From Glycomyces terrestris (lineage in GTDB: Bacteria; Actinomycetota; Actinomycetes; Mycobacteriales; Micromonosporaceae): 64,000 bases of DNA. The position numbers and the translations under genes are program-made. Below the pieces are notes generated by a model, which was not told the origin of the DNA, searched no databases, and saw only the letters and a program-made list of their open reading frames with translations. Where the stretch lies: positions 682,001 through 746,000 of the forward strand of contig NZ_RSEB01000001.1 in assembly GCF_003933745.1 (NCBI RefSeq). Direction: 5' to 3'. This document shows positions 18,763 to 27,519 of this stretch, in pieces (position 1 is the stretch's first letter; each line of letters starts with the position of its first letter).

Positions 18763-20079
18763 ATGAGCGATGCAGAACGGCACGGCGCCGCCAGGCCCGG
18801 GCCGGAGTCTGAGACACCAACGCCCCCTCCGGTCGACCAGGACCGGAGGACCGGGGGCTCCGACGCCACCGGGTACGAACCCGGCGTGTACGTCCCCGCC
18901 GACCGCGAACCCGCGGTCCCGGACCGCAGCCCGGGTCACGACCGCACCGTCAGCCCCGGGGCGGCCGCCTACGGGACCGGGCGGGAGCGCACCGGTGACG
19001 GAGCCGCCGAGCGCGGCGGCGCCGACCCGGCCTTCGGCCGCGAACCGAGCGGCGGCGTCCCCGACCGCGATCGGGGCGGCTCCGACCCCGCCCTCGACCC
19101 GACGCCCGGCGGCGTCGGCCCCGAGTCGGACCGCGGCGGCGCCGAACCGGCCTTCGCCCCCGAGCCGAGCGGCGTCGACCCCGACGCCGACCGCGATCAC
19201 GTCGGCTACGACCCCGCCCTCGACCGCGACGTCGCCGGACCCGATGGCGGGCACTACGACCCCGCGGCCGACCACGAACCCGCGATCGGCCGCGAGGCGG
19301 TGACCTACGAGGGCGCCCCCGGCGGCGAGCCGATCGGGCGCGAGCCCGGCTCCGCCGACCGCGAACCCGGCCTCGCCGGGGCCGAGCGGCGCTCGCTGGA
19401 GGACGCGTCCACCGAAGCCGCCGTCGAGTACCGCGATTCCGACACCGCCGACCGCGGGCCCGCCGACGTCGAGGAGACGGCCGCCGTCGCGCGCGAGCGC
19501 GGCTCCGAGGTCGCGCACAGCGCCGCCGACGAGGTCAAGCACGTCGCCCGCACGGCGCGCGAGGAGGCCCGACAGCTGTCCGAGGAGGCCAAGGCCGAGG
19601 TCCGGCACATCGCCGACGACGCGAGGGCGCAGCTGCGCGCCCAGGCCGAGGCCCAGACCGAGCGCGTGACCGAGTCGATGCGCCGCTTCGGCGACCAGCT
19701 CGGCGCGCTCGCCGACGGCCGCACCGAGGACGCCGGCCCGCTCGCGGGCTACGCCGGCGCCGCCGCCGACGAGCTCCGCCGCGCCGCCGAGCGCGTGCGC
19801 GACGGCGGACTGGACGGCGTCCTGGACGACACCAGGCGCTTCGCGCGCCGCCGCCCCGCCCTGTTCCTCACCGCCGCGGTCGTCGCCGGCTTCGCCGCCG
19901 GGCGGCTGCTGCGCGGCGGCAAGGACGCGCACGACGAGCACCGCGGCAGCGGCGGAACCGGCGACACCAGCGTCACCGACGAGGCTTCGTCCGGCGCCGG
20001 CGCGGGCCTGTACACGGGCCCGCCGCAGTACGAGCGCCCGGCTCCCGGGCCCCGCGACGAGGAGGCGACGTGGCGATGA
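18763..20079 (+). CDS. Repeat-rich alanine/glutamate membrane protein, first gene of an envelope operon
   Basis: ATG 18763 sits behind GAGGAGGAAG (18751-18760). The 438-residue product has three parts. Residues ~83-178 hold four or five degenerate 20-residue repeats of the form DRGGxDPAFxxxPSGVDPD. Residues ~240-330 are a charged helical/coiled-coil stretch (KHVARTAREEARQLSEEAKAE). Near residue 365 there is one membrane helix (RPALFLTAAVVAGFAAG). The C-terminal part resembles the DUF3618-associated membrane proteins; the repeats look lineage-specific. It overlaps the next gene by ATGA or more, so expression is coupled. Its function is unknown. Confidence 0.8.
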   Translation: MSDAERHGAARPGPESETPTPPPVDQDRRTGGSDATGYEPGVYVPADREPAVPDRSPGHDRTVSPGAAAYGTGRERTGDGAAERGGADPAFGREPSGGVPDRDRGGSDPALDPTPGGVGPESDRGGAEPAFAPEPSGVDPDADRDHVGYDPALDRDVAGPDGGHYDPAADHEPAIGREAVTYEGAPGGEPIGREPGSADREPGLAGAERRSLEDASTEAAVEYRDSDTADRGPADVEETAAVARERGSEVAHSAADEVKHVARTAREEARQLSEEAKAEVRHIADDARAQLRAQAEAQTERVTESMRRFGDQLGALADGRTEDAGPLAGYAGAAADELRRAAERVRDGGLDGVLDDTRRFARRRPALFLTAAVVAGFAAGRLLRGGKDAHDEHRGSGGTGDTSVTDEASSGAGAGLYTGPPQYERPAPGPRDEEATWR

Positions 20080-20501
20080 CCGATGAGCAGCGAACGGACC
20101 CGGAGGTGCGCGGCGCCGACCCCGAGGACCAGTCGCTCGGCAACCTCCTGAGCGAAGTCGCGCGCGACGTCAGCGAGCTGATCCGCAAGGAGGTCGAGCT
20201 CGCGAAGGTCGAGATCCGGGAAGAGGCCGCCAAGGCGTCGAAGGCGGGCGCGAAGCTGGGCGCCGCGGCGCTGCTGGGCAACCTGGCACTCCTGCTGGCC
20301 GCGTTCGCCGCAGCGTGGGGGCTCGCCGAGGTCATGCCGGCCGGGTGGGCGTTCCTGGTCGTGGCGGTGCTCGCCGCGGCCGTCGCGGCCGGGCTGTTCG
20401 CCGCGGGCCGCAAGCAGTTCCGAGAGGTCTCGCCGCTGCCGCGGCAGACCGGCGAGACGTTGAAGGAGGATGTCGAATGGGCTCGCGAGCGGATGAGCTG
20501 A
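20076..20501 (+). CDS. Holin-III/DUF1469-like membrane protein
   Basis: A 141-residue protein from ATG 20076, which overlaps the preceding TGA; GTG 20070 is an alternative (143 residues), and GAGGAGG at 20059-20065 could serve either. An amphipathic start (LGNLLSEVARDVSELIRKEVELAKVEI) is followed by two membrane helices. This is the actinobacterial 'phage holin family III/DUF1469' pattern. In this chromosomal setting with DUF3618 it is not part of a prophage; it is better read as a structural membrane protein of the envelope operon. Confidence 0.85.
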   Translation: MTDEQRTDPEVRGADPEDQSLGNLLSEVARDVSELIRKEVELAKVEIREEAAKASKAGAKLGAAALLGNLALLLAAFAAAWGLAEVMPAGWAFLVVAVLAAAVAAGLFAAGRKQFREVSPLPRQTGETLKEDVEWARERMS

Positions 20502-21001
20502 GGCAGGAGATCGAGCACACGCGCGAGGAGCTCGGGGAGACGATCGACGAGATCAACGACCGGGTGAACCCGAAGCGCATCGTGCAGCGCGGCAAGGAGC
20601 GCGTGCAGCGCCGCGTCCACACCGTGCGCGACAAGGTGATGGGCACCGTCGACGCCGACCGCATCGAGGACCGCATCGAGGGCAGCCCCCTCGCCGCGGG
20701 GCTCATCGCGTTCGGCGTGGGCGCGCTCGCGGCCGCGCTGCTGCCCTCGGACCGGACCTCCCGAGAGGCGGCCCAGGCGGTCGCCGAGCACGCGGGGCCG
20801 GCCGTCGCGCAGGTGAAGGAGGCCGGCGCCGAGTTCGGCTCACACGTCGGCGAGACCGCCAAGGAGTCCACGCACCATCTCGGCGAGCGCGCGAAGGAGT
20901 CCGCCGAGTACGTCAAGACGGAGGCGCAGGCTGCGGGCGGGCACGTCAAGGACGAGTCGCAGCGCGCGGCCGAGGACGTGCGCCGCACCCGCGAGGGCTA
21001 G
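20477..21001 (+). CDS. DUF3618-domain protein
   Basis: ATG 20477 has AAGGAGGA (20463-20470) and overlaps the end of the previous gene by 25 bp. The 174-residue protein opens with the DUF3618 signature (ADELRQEIEHTREELGETID...VNPKRIV). One membrane segment follows (PLAAGLIAFGVGALAAALLP), then a long charged helix with repeats resembling LEA-type segments (GETAKESTHHLGERAKESAEYV). It is third in the operon with the repeat-rich protein and the DUF1469-like protein. Its role is unknown. Confidence 0.88.
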   Translation: MGSRADELRQEIEHTREELGETIDEINDRVNPKRIVQRGKERVQRRVHTVRDKVMGTVDADRIEDRIEGSPLAAGLIAFGVGALAAALLPSDRTSREAAQAVAEHAGPAVAQVKEAGAEFGSHVGETAKESTHHLGERAKESAEYVKTEAQAAGGHVKDESQRAAEDVRRTREG

Positions 21002-21018
21002 CGGCCGCGCCCATGCGA

Positions 21019-21071
21019 CCGGCCTCCGGTCGGGTCCCGCTGCGGTGCAGGGGGTCCCGGCCGGAGGCCGG
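21019..21071. terminator. Bidirectional terminator between DUF3618 and O-methyltransferase genes
   Basis: A 16-bp stem (21019-21034 with 21056-21071) with one G-T pair. The loop can itself form a short internal helix. The genes on both sides converge on it. Confidence 0.75.
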
Positions 21072-21091
21072 TGTCGCGTTCGGAGCGGGGC

Positions 21092-21760
21092 CTAGTCGAG
21101 GACGCGCGCGATCGAGAGGCCGTCGTAGCCCTTGACGCCCACGGTCTGCATCACGGTGCCCTCCAGCTTCGGGTTCGCGGCGACCTTCTCCAGATAGGAC
21201 CGCACGCCCTGCACGTTCGGGTCGCGGCTGAGCCCGTCGGCGACGGCCCCGCCGCGCACGACGTTGTCGGCGATGATGAGGCTGCCCGGGCGCGTGAGCT
21301 TCAGCGCCCAGTCGAGGTAGCCGGGGTAGCCGCCCTTGTCGGCGTCGATGAACACCAGGTCGAACGGCCCGGCGCCCTCGTCCGCGAGCTTCGGCAGGGT
21401 CTCGGCCGCGGCGCCGACCCGGATCTCCACGGTCCCGACGAGGCCGGCCCGCGCGACGTTGCCGCTGGCGACCTCGGCGTGCCGGGGGCTGTACTCGAGG
21501 CTGATCAGGTGCCCGTCGGCCGGCAGCGCCCGGGCCATCCAGATCGCGCTGTAGCCGCCGAGGGTGCCGATCTCGAGGATGCGCTTGGCGCCGAGGGTCT
21601 TCGCGAGGAGGTAGAGGAGCTTGCCCTGCGCGGGCGAGATCGAGATGGGCGGCAGCCCGGCCCGCTGGGCCGCGGCCGTGGCCCCGGCGAGGGCCTCGTC
21701 CTCACCGACCAGCAGCGATCCGAGGAACGCGTCGACTTCGGTCCATTGCCCCTGGCCCAT
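21092..21760 (-). CDS. COMT-type O-methyltransferase
   Basis: ATG 21760 is preceded by a GGAAGGGG site. The 222-residue protein follows the Methyltransf_3 (catechol/caffeoyl-CoA O-methyltransferase-like) plan. It has SAM motif I LEIGTLGGYSAIW (about residue 60), SLEYSPRHAE, the metal-binding Asp in FIDADKGGY, and LIIADNV. Bacterial members methylate catechols or phenolic antibiotics intermediates. No biosynthetic cluster is near, so the substrate is open. Confidence 0.92.
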   Translation of the reverse strand: MGQGQWTEVDAFLGSLLVGEDEALAGATAAAQRAGLPPISISPAQGKLLYLLAKTLGAKRILEIGTLGGYSAIWMARALPADGHLISLEYSPRHAEVASGNVARAGLVGTVEIRVGAAAETLPKLADEGAGPFDLVFIDADKGGYPGYLDWALKLTRPGSLIIADNVVRGGAVADGLSRDPNVQGVRSYLEKVAANPKLEGTVMQTVGVKGYDGLSIARVLD

Positions 21761-22162
21761 TGTTCGCCCCTTCCGACGGGTCCGAGAACGTCGATGAAAC
21801 GCTATCACCGCGGTCCCACAGGGCTCGCTCCGTTAAATTCGGACTTTTCCGACTAAGGGCCCGAAGGCGCTATCAGGCCGGCCCGCGGCGAAGGGCGGGA
21901 ATGGTACCGCGAATGGGTGAAGCCTGTTGTTGTAATTACGACATTGACGGAAGATTAACGGTGGTCTTTTGTCGGATTTTGCCCCTGAATCAGCGGAACG
22001 CGCCGGGCTCGGTCTTGCTGATCGTCGTACGGTGCAACGGCTTGAATGATAGACCTGAATCACGACTTGTTCGCGGCCGCGGAACCGGCGACTCCGGTGC
22101 GGCGGCGGACTGGAACGACGGCCGGCTTCGGGGGAGCCGGCCGCACACTGGGGGGTAACGCT
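21761..22162. other. 402-bp divergent intergenic region upstream of the SsgB-like gene
   Basis: This is the most A/T-rich stretch in the window (about 21900-22060). It contains an inverted repeat TCGGA-N4-TCCGA (21839-21852) and several T-rich runs. No gene is supported. It probably holds the promoters of the SsgB-like and O-methyltransferase genes. Confidence 0.5.
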
Positions 22163-22597
22163 ATGAGCATGGCACGATCGGCGACTGTCGATATCGGCAC
22201 CACCATGCGGCTCGTCGCGCCCGATTTCGCGACGGTGAGTGTGCGCGCGAGTCTGCGATACGACCCGGACGACCCTTACGCGGTCTGCGTCATGTTCCAT
22301 CCGGACGGGACGGACGCCGACCAGGTGGCCTGGTCGTTCTCCCGCGAACTGCTCGCGAAGGGACTGGAGGAGCCGACCGGCATCGGCGACGTGCGCGTGT
22401 GGCCCTGGACGACGCCGCGCGGCGAGTCGGTGGCGCTCGCGCTCTCCTCGCCGGACGGGAACGCCCTCTTCGAGATCAACCGCGGCGTCGTGCAGCGCTT
22501 CCTCCGCCGGGCCTACAGCCTGGTCCCCCGCGGCCGCGAGTCGGGCTATGTCGACATGGACTCGACCCTCACGAAGCTCCTGGCGGGCGGCGTGTAG
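22163..22597 (+). CDS. SsgA/SsgB-family sporulation and cell-division protein
   Basis: 144 residues from ATG 22163 (ATG 22169 is also possible), the usual family length of about 140. The core motifs of SsgB are present: LRYDPDDPYAVCVMFH, the DxVxWxFSRELLAKGL segment, GDVRVWPW, ALSSPDGNALFE, and a late DMDSTLTKLL. In Streptomyces SsgB marks septum sites and recruits FtsZ during sporulation-specific division. The family is confined to morphologically complex actinomycetes, which supports the organism assignment. It is monocistronic, with a long A/T-richer upstream region. Confidence 0.93.
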   Translation: MSMARSATVDIGTTMRLVAPDFATVSVRASLRYDPDDPYAVCVMFHPDGTDADQVAWSFSRELLAKGLEEPTGIGDVRVWPWTTPRGESVALALSSPDGNALFEINRGVVQRFLRRAYSLVPRGRESGYVDMDSTLTKLLAGGV

Positions 22598-22614
22598 CCG
22601 CTGCCGGTGACGAG

Positions 22615-22644
22615 AGGGCGGACCGGGCCTCCCCGGTCCGCCCT
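22615..22644. terminator. Bidirectional terminator between SsgB-like and ackA
   Basis: Perfect 13-bp stem (22615-22627 with 22632-22644), loop CCTC. Confidence 0.8.
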
Positions 22645-22652
22645 TCGCGCGT

Positions 22653-23837
22653 CTAGGACCGCAGCAGCGCGGCCGTCTGCGCCGCGATCTCGCCTTCCTC
22701 GTTCGTCGGGATCACCATGACGGTGATCGGCGAGTGCGGCGTGGAGACGACCGGGCCTCCGGCGGCGTTCGCGGCCTCGTCGAGGTCGACCCCCAGGGCC
22801 ACGAGCGAGGACAGGGCCCGGGCCCGAACCTCGGCGCTGTTCTCGCCGATGCCGGCGGTGAACGCGATCGCGTCCGCGCCGCCGAGCGCGGCGATGTAGG
22901 CGCCGATGTACTTGCGGATCCGGTAGCAGTAGATCTCGAGCGCGGTCTGCGCGGCGCGGTCCCCCGCCGCGGCGGCCCGCTCGATCTCGCGGTTGTCGGC
23001 GTGCCCGCTGAGCGCGAGCATCCCGGAGCGCTTGTTCAGGGCCGCGTCCAGTTCGGCGAAGGACGCGCCGGTCTGCCGGTGCATGTGGAAGACGATCGCC
23101 GGGTCGATGTCGCCCGAGCGGGTGCCCATGACGAGTCCTTCGAGCGGGGTCAGGCCCATCGACGTGTCGATCGAGCGGCCGCGCTCCACGGCGGTGACGG
23201 ACGCGCCGTTGCCGAGGTGGGCCACGATGACGTTGACCTCCTTGGGGCTCTTGCCGAGCATCTCGGCGGCCTTGCGGGAGACGTACGCGTGCGAGGTGCC
23301 GTGGAAGCCGTACCGGCGCACCCCGTGCTCCTCGCGCCACTCGGCGGGCACGGCGTACAGGTGGGCGCGTTCGGGCACCGTGGCGTGGAACGCGGTGTCG
23401 AACACGGCCACCTGCGGCAGCTTCGGGAAGAGCTTGCGGGCGGTCCGGATGCCCTCGAGGTTCGCCGGGTTGTGCAGGGGCGCGAGCGCCGAGAGCTCGT
23501 CGATGGCGCGCTCGACCTCGTCGTCGACGACGACCGGCTGCACGAACCGCTCGCCGCCGTGGACGACGCGGTGCGCGACCGCGATGAGCCCGGCCTCCGC
23601 CAGCGGCGTGCCGTGCTCCTCGAAGGCCGCGACCATCGCCTCCAGGCCGGCGGCGTAGTCGCCGAAGCGGTCTTCGCGGACGGTCTTGGCCCCGTCGTGC
23701 TTGTGCGTGAGGACCGAGTCGGACTGTCCGATGCGCTCGATGAGCCCTGAGGTCGACGCCTCCATGGTCTCCCCGTCGACCAGCTGGTACTTGATCGACG
23801 AGGAACCGGAGTTGATCACCAGGACCGGTGCGCTCAT
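22653..23837 (-). CDS. ackA: Acetate kinase
   Basis: At 394 residues it has the standard AckA length. The sugar-kinase/Hsp70-fold start VLVINSGSSSIKYQLVD, GFHGTSHAYVSRKA, the HLGNGAS phosphate loop, the GTRSGDIDPAIV motif and a late AFTAGIGENS are all present. It converts acetyl-phosphate and ADP to acetate and ATP, or the reverse. It is translated 29 bp after the pta stop and forms the pta-ackA operon. With the phosphoketolase at 33.9-36.2 kb it can turn acetyl-phosphate from sugar cleavage directly into ATP. Confidence 0.97.
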   Translation of the reverse strand: MSAPVLVINSGSSSIKYQLVDGETMEASTSGLIERIGQSDSVLTHKHDGAKTVREDRFGDYAAGLEAMVAAFEEHGTPLAEAGLIAVAHRVVHGGERFVQPVVVDDEVERAIDELSALAPLHNPANLEGIRTARKLFPKLPQVAVFDTAFHATVPERAHLYAVPAEWREEHGVRRYGFHGTSHAYVSRKAAEMLGKSPKEVNVIVAHLGNGASVTAVERGRSIDTSMGLTPLEGLVMGTRSGDIDPAIVFHMHRQTGASFAELDAALNKRSGMLALSGHADNREIERAAAAGDRAAQTALEIYCYRIRKYIGAYIAALGGADAIAFTAGIGENSAEVRARALSSLVALGVDLDEAANAAGGPVVSTPHSPITVMVIPTNEEGEIAAQTAALLRS

Positions 23838-23866
23838 GGCACTTCCCCTCTAGAGCGCCCGCCCGC

Positions 23867-25924
23867 TCAGGCGGTCTGGCTCGCTTGGATCGCGGTGAGC
23901 GCGACCGTGTTGACGATGTCCGGCACCGTGGCGCCCCGCGACAGGTCGTTGACCGGCTTGCGCAGGCCCTGGAGCACCGGGCCGACCGCGACCGCGTTCG
24001 CCGAGCGCTGCACGGCCTTGTACAGGTTGTTCCCGGTGTTCAGGTCGGGCACGATGAAGACCGTGGCCTTCCCGGCGACCTGCGAGTCCGGGAGCTTCGT
24101 GCCCGCGACGCCGGCGTCGGCGGCGGCGTCGTACTGGATCGGCCCCTCCACCGGGAGGTCGGGCCGGCGGGACCGGACGATCTCGGTCGCCGCCCGGACC
24201 TTGTCCACGGCCTCGCCGCGGCCCGAGGTGCCGGTCGAGTAGGAGAGCATCGCCACGCGCGGTTCCACGCCGAACTCGGCGGCGGTGCCTGCCGAGGATA
24301 GCGCGATGTCGGCCAGCTGCTCGGCATCGGGGTTCGGGTTGACGGCGCAGTCGCCGTAGACGAGCACGCGGTCTTCGAGGCACATGAAGAACACGGAGGA
24401 GACGACGGCGACCTCGGGCTTGGTCTTGATGATCTCGAACGAGGGCCGGATGGTGTGCGCGGTGGTGTGGACCGCGCCGGAGACCATGCCGTCGGCCATG
24501 CCGGTGTGGACCATCATGGTGCCGAAGTAGGAGACGTCGGCGACGGTGTCGTAGGCCTGGTCGACGGTGACGCCCTTGTGGGCGCGCAGCCGCGCGTACT
24601 CCTTCGCGAAGCGCTCGCGGATCTCGTGGTCGCCGGGGTTGAGGATCGCGGCCCCGGTGATGTCGACGCCGAGCTGCGCGGCCTGGGAGCGGATCTCGGC
24701 CTCGGAGCCCAGGAGCGTCAGGCGCGCGACGTCGCGGCGCATGAGGATCTCGGCGGCCTTGAGGATGCGCGGCTCGGCGCCTTCGGGGAGCACGATGTGC
24801 TTGTCGAGGGCCTTGGCGCGCCCGAGCATGGAGTGCTCGAACATGATCGGGGTGACCACGGTCGGCTTGGAGAGCGCGAGCCGGTCGAGCAGGTCGTCGC
24901 CGTCGACGCCCTTCGCGAAGTCCTCCAGGGCGCGCGTGATCTTGCGCTGCCCGCCGGCGGCGAGGGAGCCGGTGACGTCGCCGACGAGGTTGGCCATGTC
25001 GAACGTGTCGTGCTGGACCATCGCGATCGGCAGGCGCGAGTCGAGGCCGGCGACGATGTCGAGGATCTGCGGCTCGGGCCGGATGCCGCCGGTGAGGAAC
25101 ACCGCGGACAGGCTCGGGGTGCCTTCGGCGAGGTGGGCGGCGATGAGGCCGAGGAGGACCTCGGAGCGGTCGCCGGGGAGGATCACGGCCTTGTCGTCGG
25201 CGAGGCGCGTGAGGAGGTTGGGGAGGGTCATGGCCGCGACGACGACGTCGCCGACGGTGCGGGTGAAGACGTCGGGGTCGCCGGAGACCAGGGTCGCGTC
25301 GGCGGCCTCGATGAGCTCGCCGACCGTGGGGGCGACGAGCTCGGGGTCCTCGACGACGACGCCCGCGCCCGGGTGGGCGTCCTCGACGAGGCCGGCGTCG
25401 GCCGCGTCGACGCGGTTGACGATGGCGCCCAGGACCGTCGCGTGGTCGGCCTCGGCCTGCGCGGTGCCGAAGCGGAGCGCGGCGGCGATGTCGGCCGGGC
25501 TCTTGCGGTGGCCGGTGACGATGAGGAGCATCGGCGAGGCGAGGTTGACGGCGACGCGGGTGTTGTAGGCGAACTCGACCGGCGAGGAGACGTCGGAGAA
25601 GTCGGAGCCGACGACGAGGACGACCTCGTGCCCGTCGGCGAGTTCGTGGTAGCGCTCGACGATCCGGGTGAGCGCGGCGTCGGCGTCGGCGCGGACGTCC
25701 GAATAGGTCACGCCGACGGACGACTCGTAGGAGGCGGGGAGGCGGTACTGGCCGCGCAGGAGCGTGATGATCGGGTCGCCCGCGACCGTGTGGTCGTCGC
25801 GGACGATGGGGCGGAAGACGGCGACCGAGCCGGCGCGCCTGGTGAGCAGGTCCATGACGCCGACCGCCACCGTCGACTTGCCGCTGCCGGGGTCCAGACT
25901 GGCGAGGTAGAGACTTTGAGCCAC
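23867..25924 (-). CDS. pta: Phosphate acetyltransferase
   Basis: 685 residues from GTG 25924; GTG starts further upstream are possible but less conserved. It is the long type of Pta. The N-terminal P-loop domain (SLDPGSGKSTVAVGV, a CobQ/DTB-synthetase-like fold) is followed by a DRTGG-type middle domain, then the catalytic PTA_PTB domain from about residue 370 (KHIVLPEGAEPRILKAAEIL). The C-terminal GMADGMVSGAVHTT and YGDCAVNPNP are also family motifs. It interconverts acetyl-CoA and acetyl-phosphate. It is first gene of pta-ackA. Confidence 0.96.
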   Translation of the reverse strand: MAQSLYLASLDPGSGKSTVAVGVMDLLTRRAGSVAVFRPIVRDDHTVAGDPIITLLRGQYRLPASYESSVGVTYSDVRADADAALTRIVERYHELADGHEVVLVVGSDFSDVSSPVEFAYNTRVAVNLASPMLLIVTGHRKSPADIAAALRFGTAQAEADHATVLGAIVNRVDAADAGLVEDAHPGAGVVVEDPELVAPTVGELIEAADATLVSGDPDVFTRTVGDVVVAAMTLPNLLTRLADDKAVILPGDRSEVLLGLIAAHLAEGTPSLSAVFLTGGIRPEPQILDIVAGLDSRLPIAMVQHDTFDMANLVGDVTGSLAAGGQRKITRALEDFAKGVDGDDLLDRLALSKPTVVTPIMFEHSMLGRAKALDKHIVLPEGAEPRILKAAEILMRRDVARLTLLGSEAEIRSQAAQLGVDITGAAILNPGDHEIRERFAKEYARLRAHKGVTVDQAYDTVADVSYFGTMMVHTGMADGMVSGAVHTTAHTIRPSFEIIKTKPEVAVVSSVFFMCLEDRVLVYGDCAVNPNPDAEQLADIALSSAGTAAEFGVEPRVAMLSYSTGTSGRGEAVDKVRAATEIVRSRRPDLPVEGPIQYDAAADAGVAGTKLPDSQVAGKATVFIVPDLNTGNNLYKAVQRSANAVAVGPVLQGLRKPVNDLSRGATVPDIVNTVALTAIQASQTA

Positions 25925-26038
25925 GGCTCCAACGCTAACCACCCCGTGCGCGCCCCGCAGCGGATCTGCGCCCCGGAACACCTGTGAGCCTCGCCGTGGT
26001 CGGCCGGGAGCAGGCGGTCGGCCCGGCGCGAGCGGGGT

Positions 26039-26076
26039 GGGCGGGTGGGAAGGCCATCCCTAACCCCCACCCGCCC
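26039..26076 (-). terminator. Possible terminator downstream of citrate synthase
   Basis: Perfect 11-bp stem (26039-26049 with 26066-26076) with a 16-nt loop. One arm belongs to repeat copy B. Confidence 0.45.
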
Positions 26077-26157
26077 GGGGAAGAGGATAGGCGTCGATCC
26101 TCCCCCTCGGGTCCGACAAGAACGGCGGCCCGCGGCCGCGCTGTCACCCGAACGAGT
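26060..26157 (-). repeat. Dispersed intergenic repeat, copy B
   Basis: It carries the same blocks and order as 6541-6630 on the minus strand: CGTTCGGGTGAC, variable segment, TTGTCGGACCCG, GAGGATCG, then CCCGGGCGGGTGGGGG. It lies between the citrate synthase stop and the pta start. Confidence 0.7.
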
Positions 26158-26187
26158 CAAGGAACCGCCGGTGACGTGCGGAGTCGC

Positions 26188-27333
26188 TCAGCCGGCGAAG
26201 CCGTCCCCGGGCACGTCGACGGGCGGCGGCGTGCCGACGTAGCGCGCCCGCGGGCGGATGATCTTGGAGTCGCGGGCCTGTTCGAGGATGTTGGCGCTCC
26301 AGCCGACCACGCGGCTCGTGGTGAACGTCGGCGTGAACATCGGGCGCGGCACGCCCGCGAGCTCCATCACCACGCCGGCGTAGAACTCGACGTTCGTGTA
26401 CAGCTTGCGGCCGGGCTTGACCTCGGCGAGGATCTCGACCACGCGGCGCTCCACGGTCTTCGCGAAGTCCACGATCTCGCCGTCGAGCGACTCCGCGACC
26501 GACCGCAGGTGCAGCGAGCGCGGGTCGTCGGTCTTGTAGACGGCGTGCCCGAAGCCCATGATCCGCCGCCCGGCCTCGAGCTCGCCGCGGATCCAGGCGT
26601 CGATGTTGTCCGGTCCGCCGATGGCGTCGAGCGCGTCGAGGGCGCGGGCGGGCGCGCCGCCGTGGAGGGGCCCCGAGAGCGCCCCGACGGCGCCGACGAG
26701 GGCCGCGCCGAGGTCGGCCCCGGTGGAGGCGATGACGCGGGCGGTGAACGTGGAGGCGTTGAAGCCGTGGTCGATCGTGAGGATCAGGTAGCGCTCGACG
26801 GCCCGCGCGGCCGCCTCGGAGGGCACCTCGCCGGTCATCATGTACAGGTAGTTCGCCGCGTAGCCGAGGTCGGGGCGCGGGTCCAGCGGCTCCTGGCCCT
26901 GCTTGAGGCGCCACATGGCGGTGAGGATCGCGGGGGTGACGGCGCAGGCGAACAGGGCGTCGTCGGCGCGGGCGGCCTCGTCGATGTCGAGGACGGGCTG
27001 CATGGGGCGGGCCGCGCACGCGGCCGAGAGCGCGGTGCGCAGGCCGTCGAGCGGGGAGGCCGCGGCCAGGTGCGGGAGCAGTGCGCGCAGCTCCGGAGTG
27101 AGGGTGCGGTAGGGGGCGACCTGGGCCTTGAAGGCGTCGAGCTGCTCGCGGGTGGGCAGCTCGGCGTGGGTCATGAGGTACCAGACCTGCTCGAAGGAGC
27201 AGTGCTTCGCGAGTTCGACGGCGTTGTACTGCCGGTAGTGGTAGAAGCCCTCCTCGCCGCGGACGTCGCCGATCTCGGTGTCGGCGACGATGACGCGGTC
27301 GAGGCCCTTGGGGACTTCGATGAATTCGGGCAT
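26188..27333 (-). CDS. Citrate synthase (short, type II-like)
   Basis: ATG 27333 has a strong GGAGGAGG upstream. At 381 residues it matches the short actinobacterial citrate/2-methylcitrate synthases. Catalytic His residues are in ILTIDHGFNAST and GFGHAVYK, with GPLHGGA typical of the active-site region. It condenses acetyl-CoA with oxaloacetate. Whether it prefers propionyl-CoA (methylcitrate) cannot be told; no prpB or prpD lies nearby, which favours citrate synthase. It precedes pta on the same strand, 263 bp apart with a repeat between, so it is probably separate. Confidence 0.92.
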   Translation of the reverse strand: MPEFIEVPKGLDRVIVADTEIGDVRGEEGFYHYRQYNAVELAKHCSFEQVWYLMTHAELPTREQLDAFKAQVAPYRTLTPELRALLPHLAAASPLDGLRTALSAACAARPMQPVLDIDEAARADDALFACAVTPAILTAMWRLKQGQEPLDPRPDLGYAANYLYMMTGEVPSEAAARAVERYLILTIDHGFNASTFTARVIASTGADLGAALVGAVGALSGPLHGGAPARALDALDAIGGPDNIDAWIRGELEAGRRIMGFGHAVYKTDDPRSLHLRSVAESLDGEIVDFAKTVERRVVEILAEVKPGRKLYTNVEFYAGVVMELAGVPRPMFTPTFTTSRVVGWSANILEQARDSKIIRPRARYVGTPPPVDVPGDGFAG

Positions 27334-27519
27334 TGGGTCCTCCTCCGCTCGGTTCGCTTGACAGCCTACGGGATTTCGGGCCCGAGGGGTCCGAACGCGG
27401 ACCCGGGGACCCGCGCCGGACGCGCGGCGGTCAGACTGGAGCGGAACTGCTTCCCCCGAGCGGCCCTCGGCCCGTTTCCGGTCCAGGGCTTCGCAGGACG
27501 CGCTGAACGAGGTTTGCAC

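Noticed and set aside
20076..20501. Phage holin and possible prophage remnant
   Set aside because: The family name is historical. The gene is embedded in a chromosomal envelope operon with DUF3618, and no other phage gene is near.
24455..25987. 510-residue + strand frame opposite pta
   Set aside because: Low-complexity Gly/Val/Asp/Arg composition typical of a shadow; the pta reading is fully conserved.
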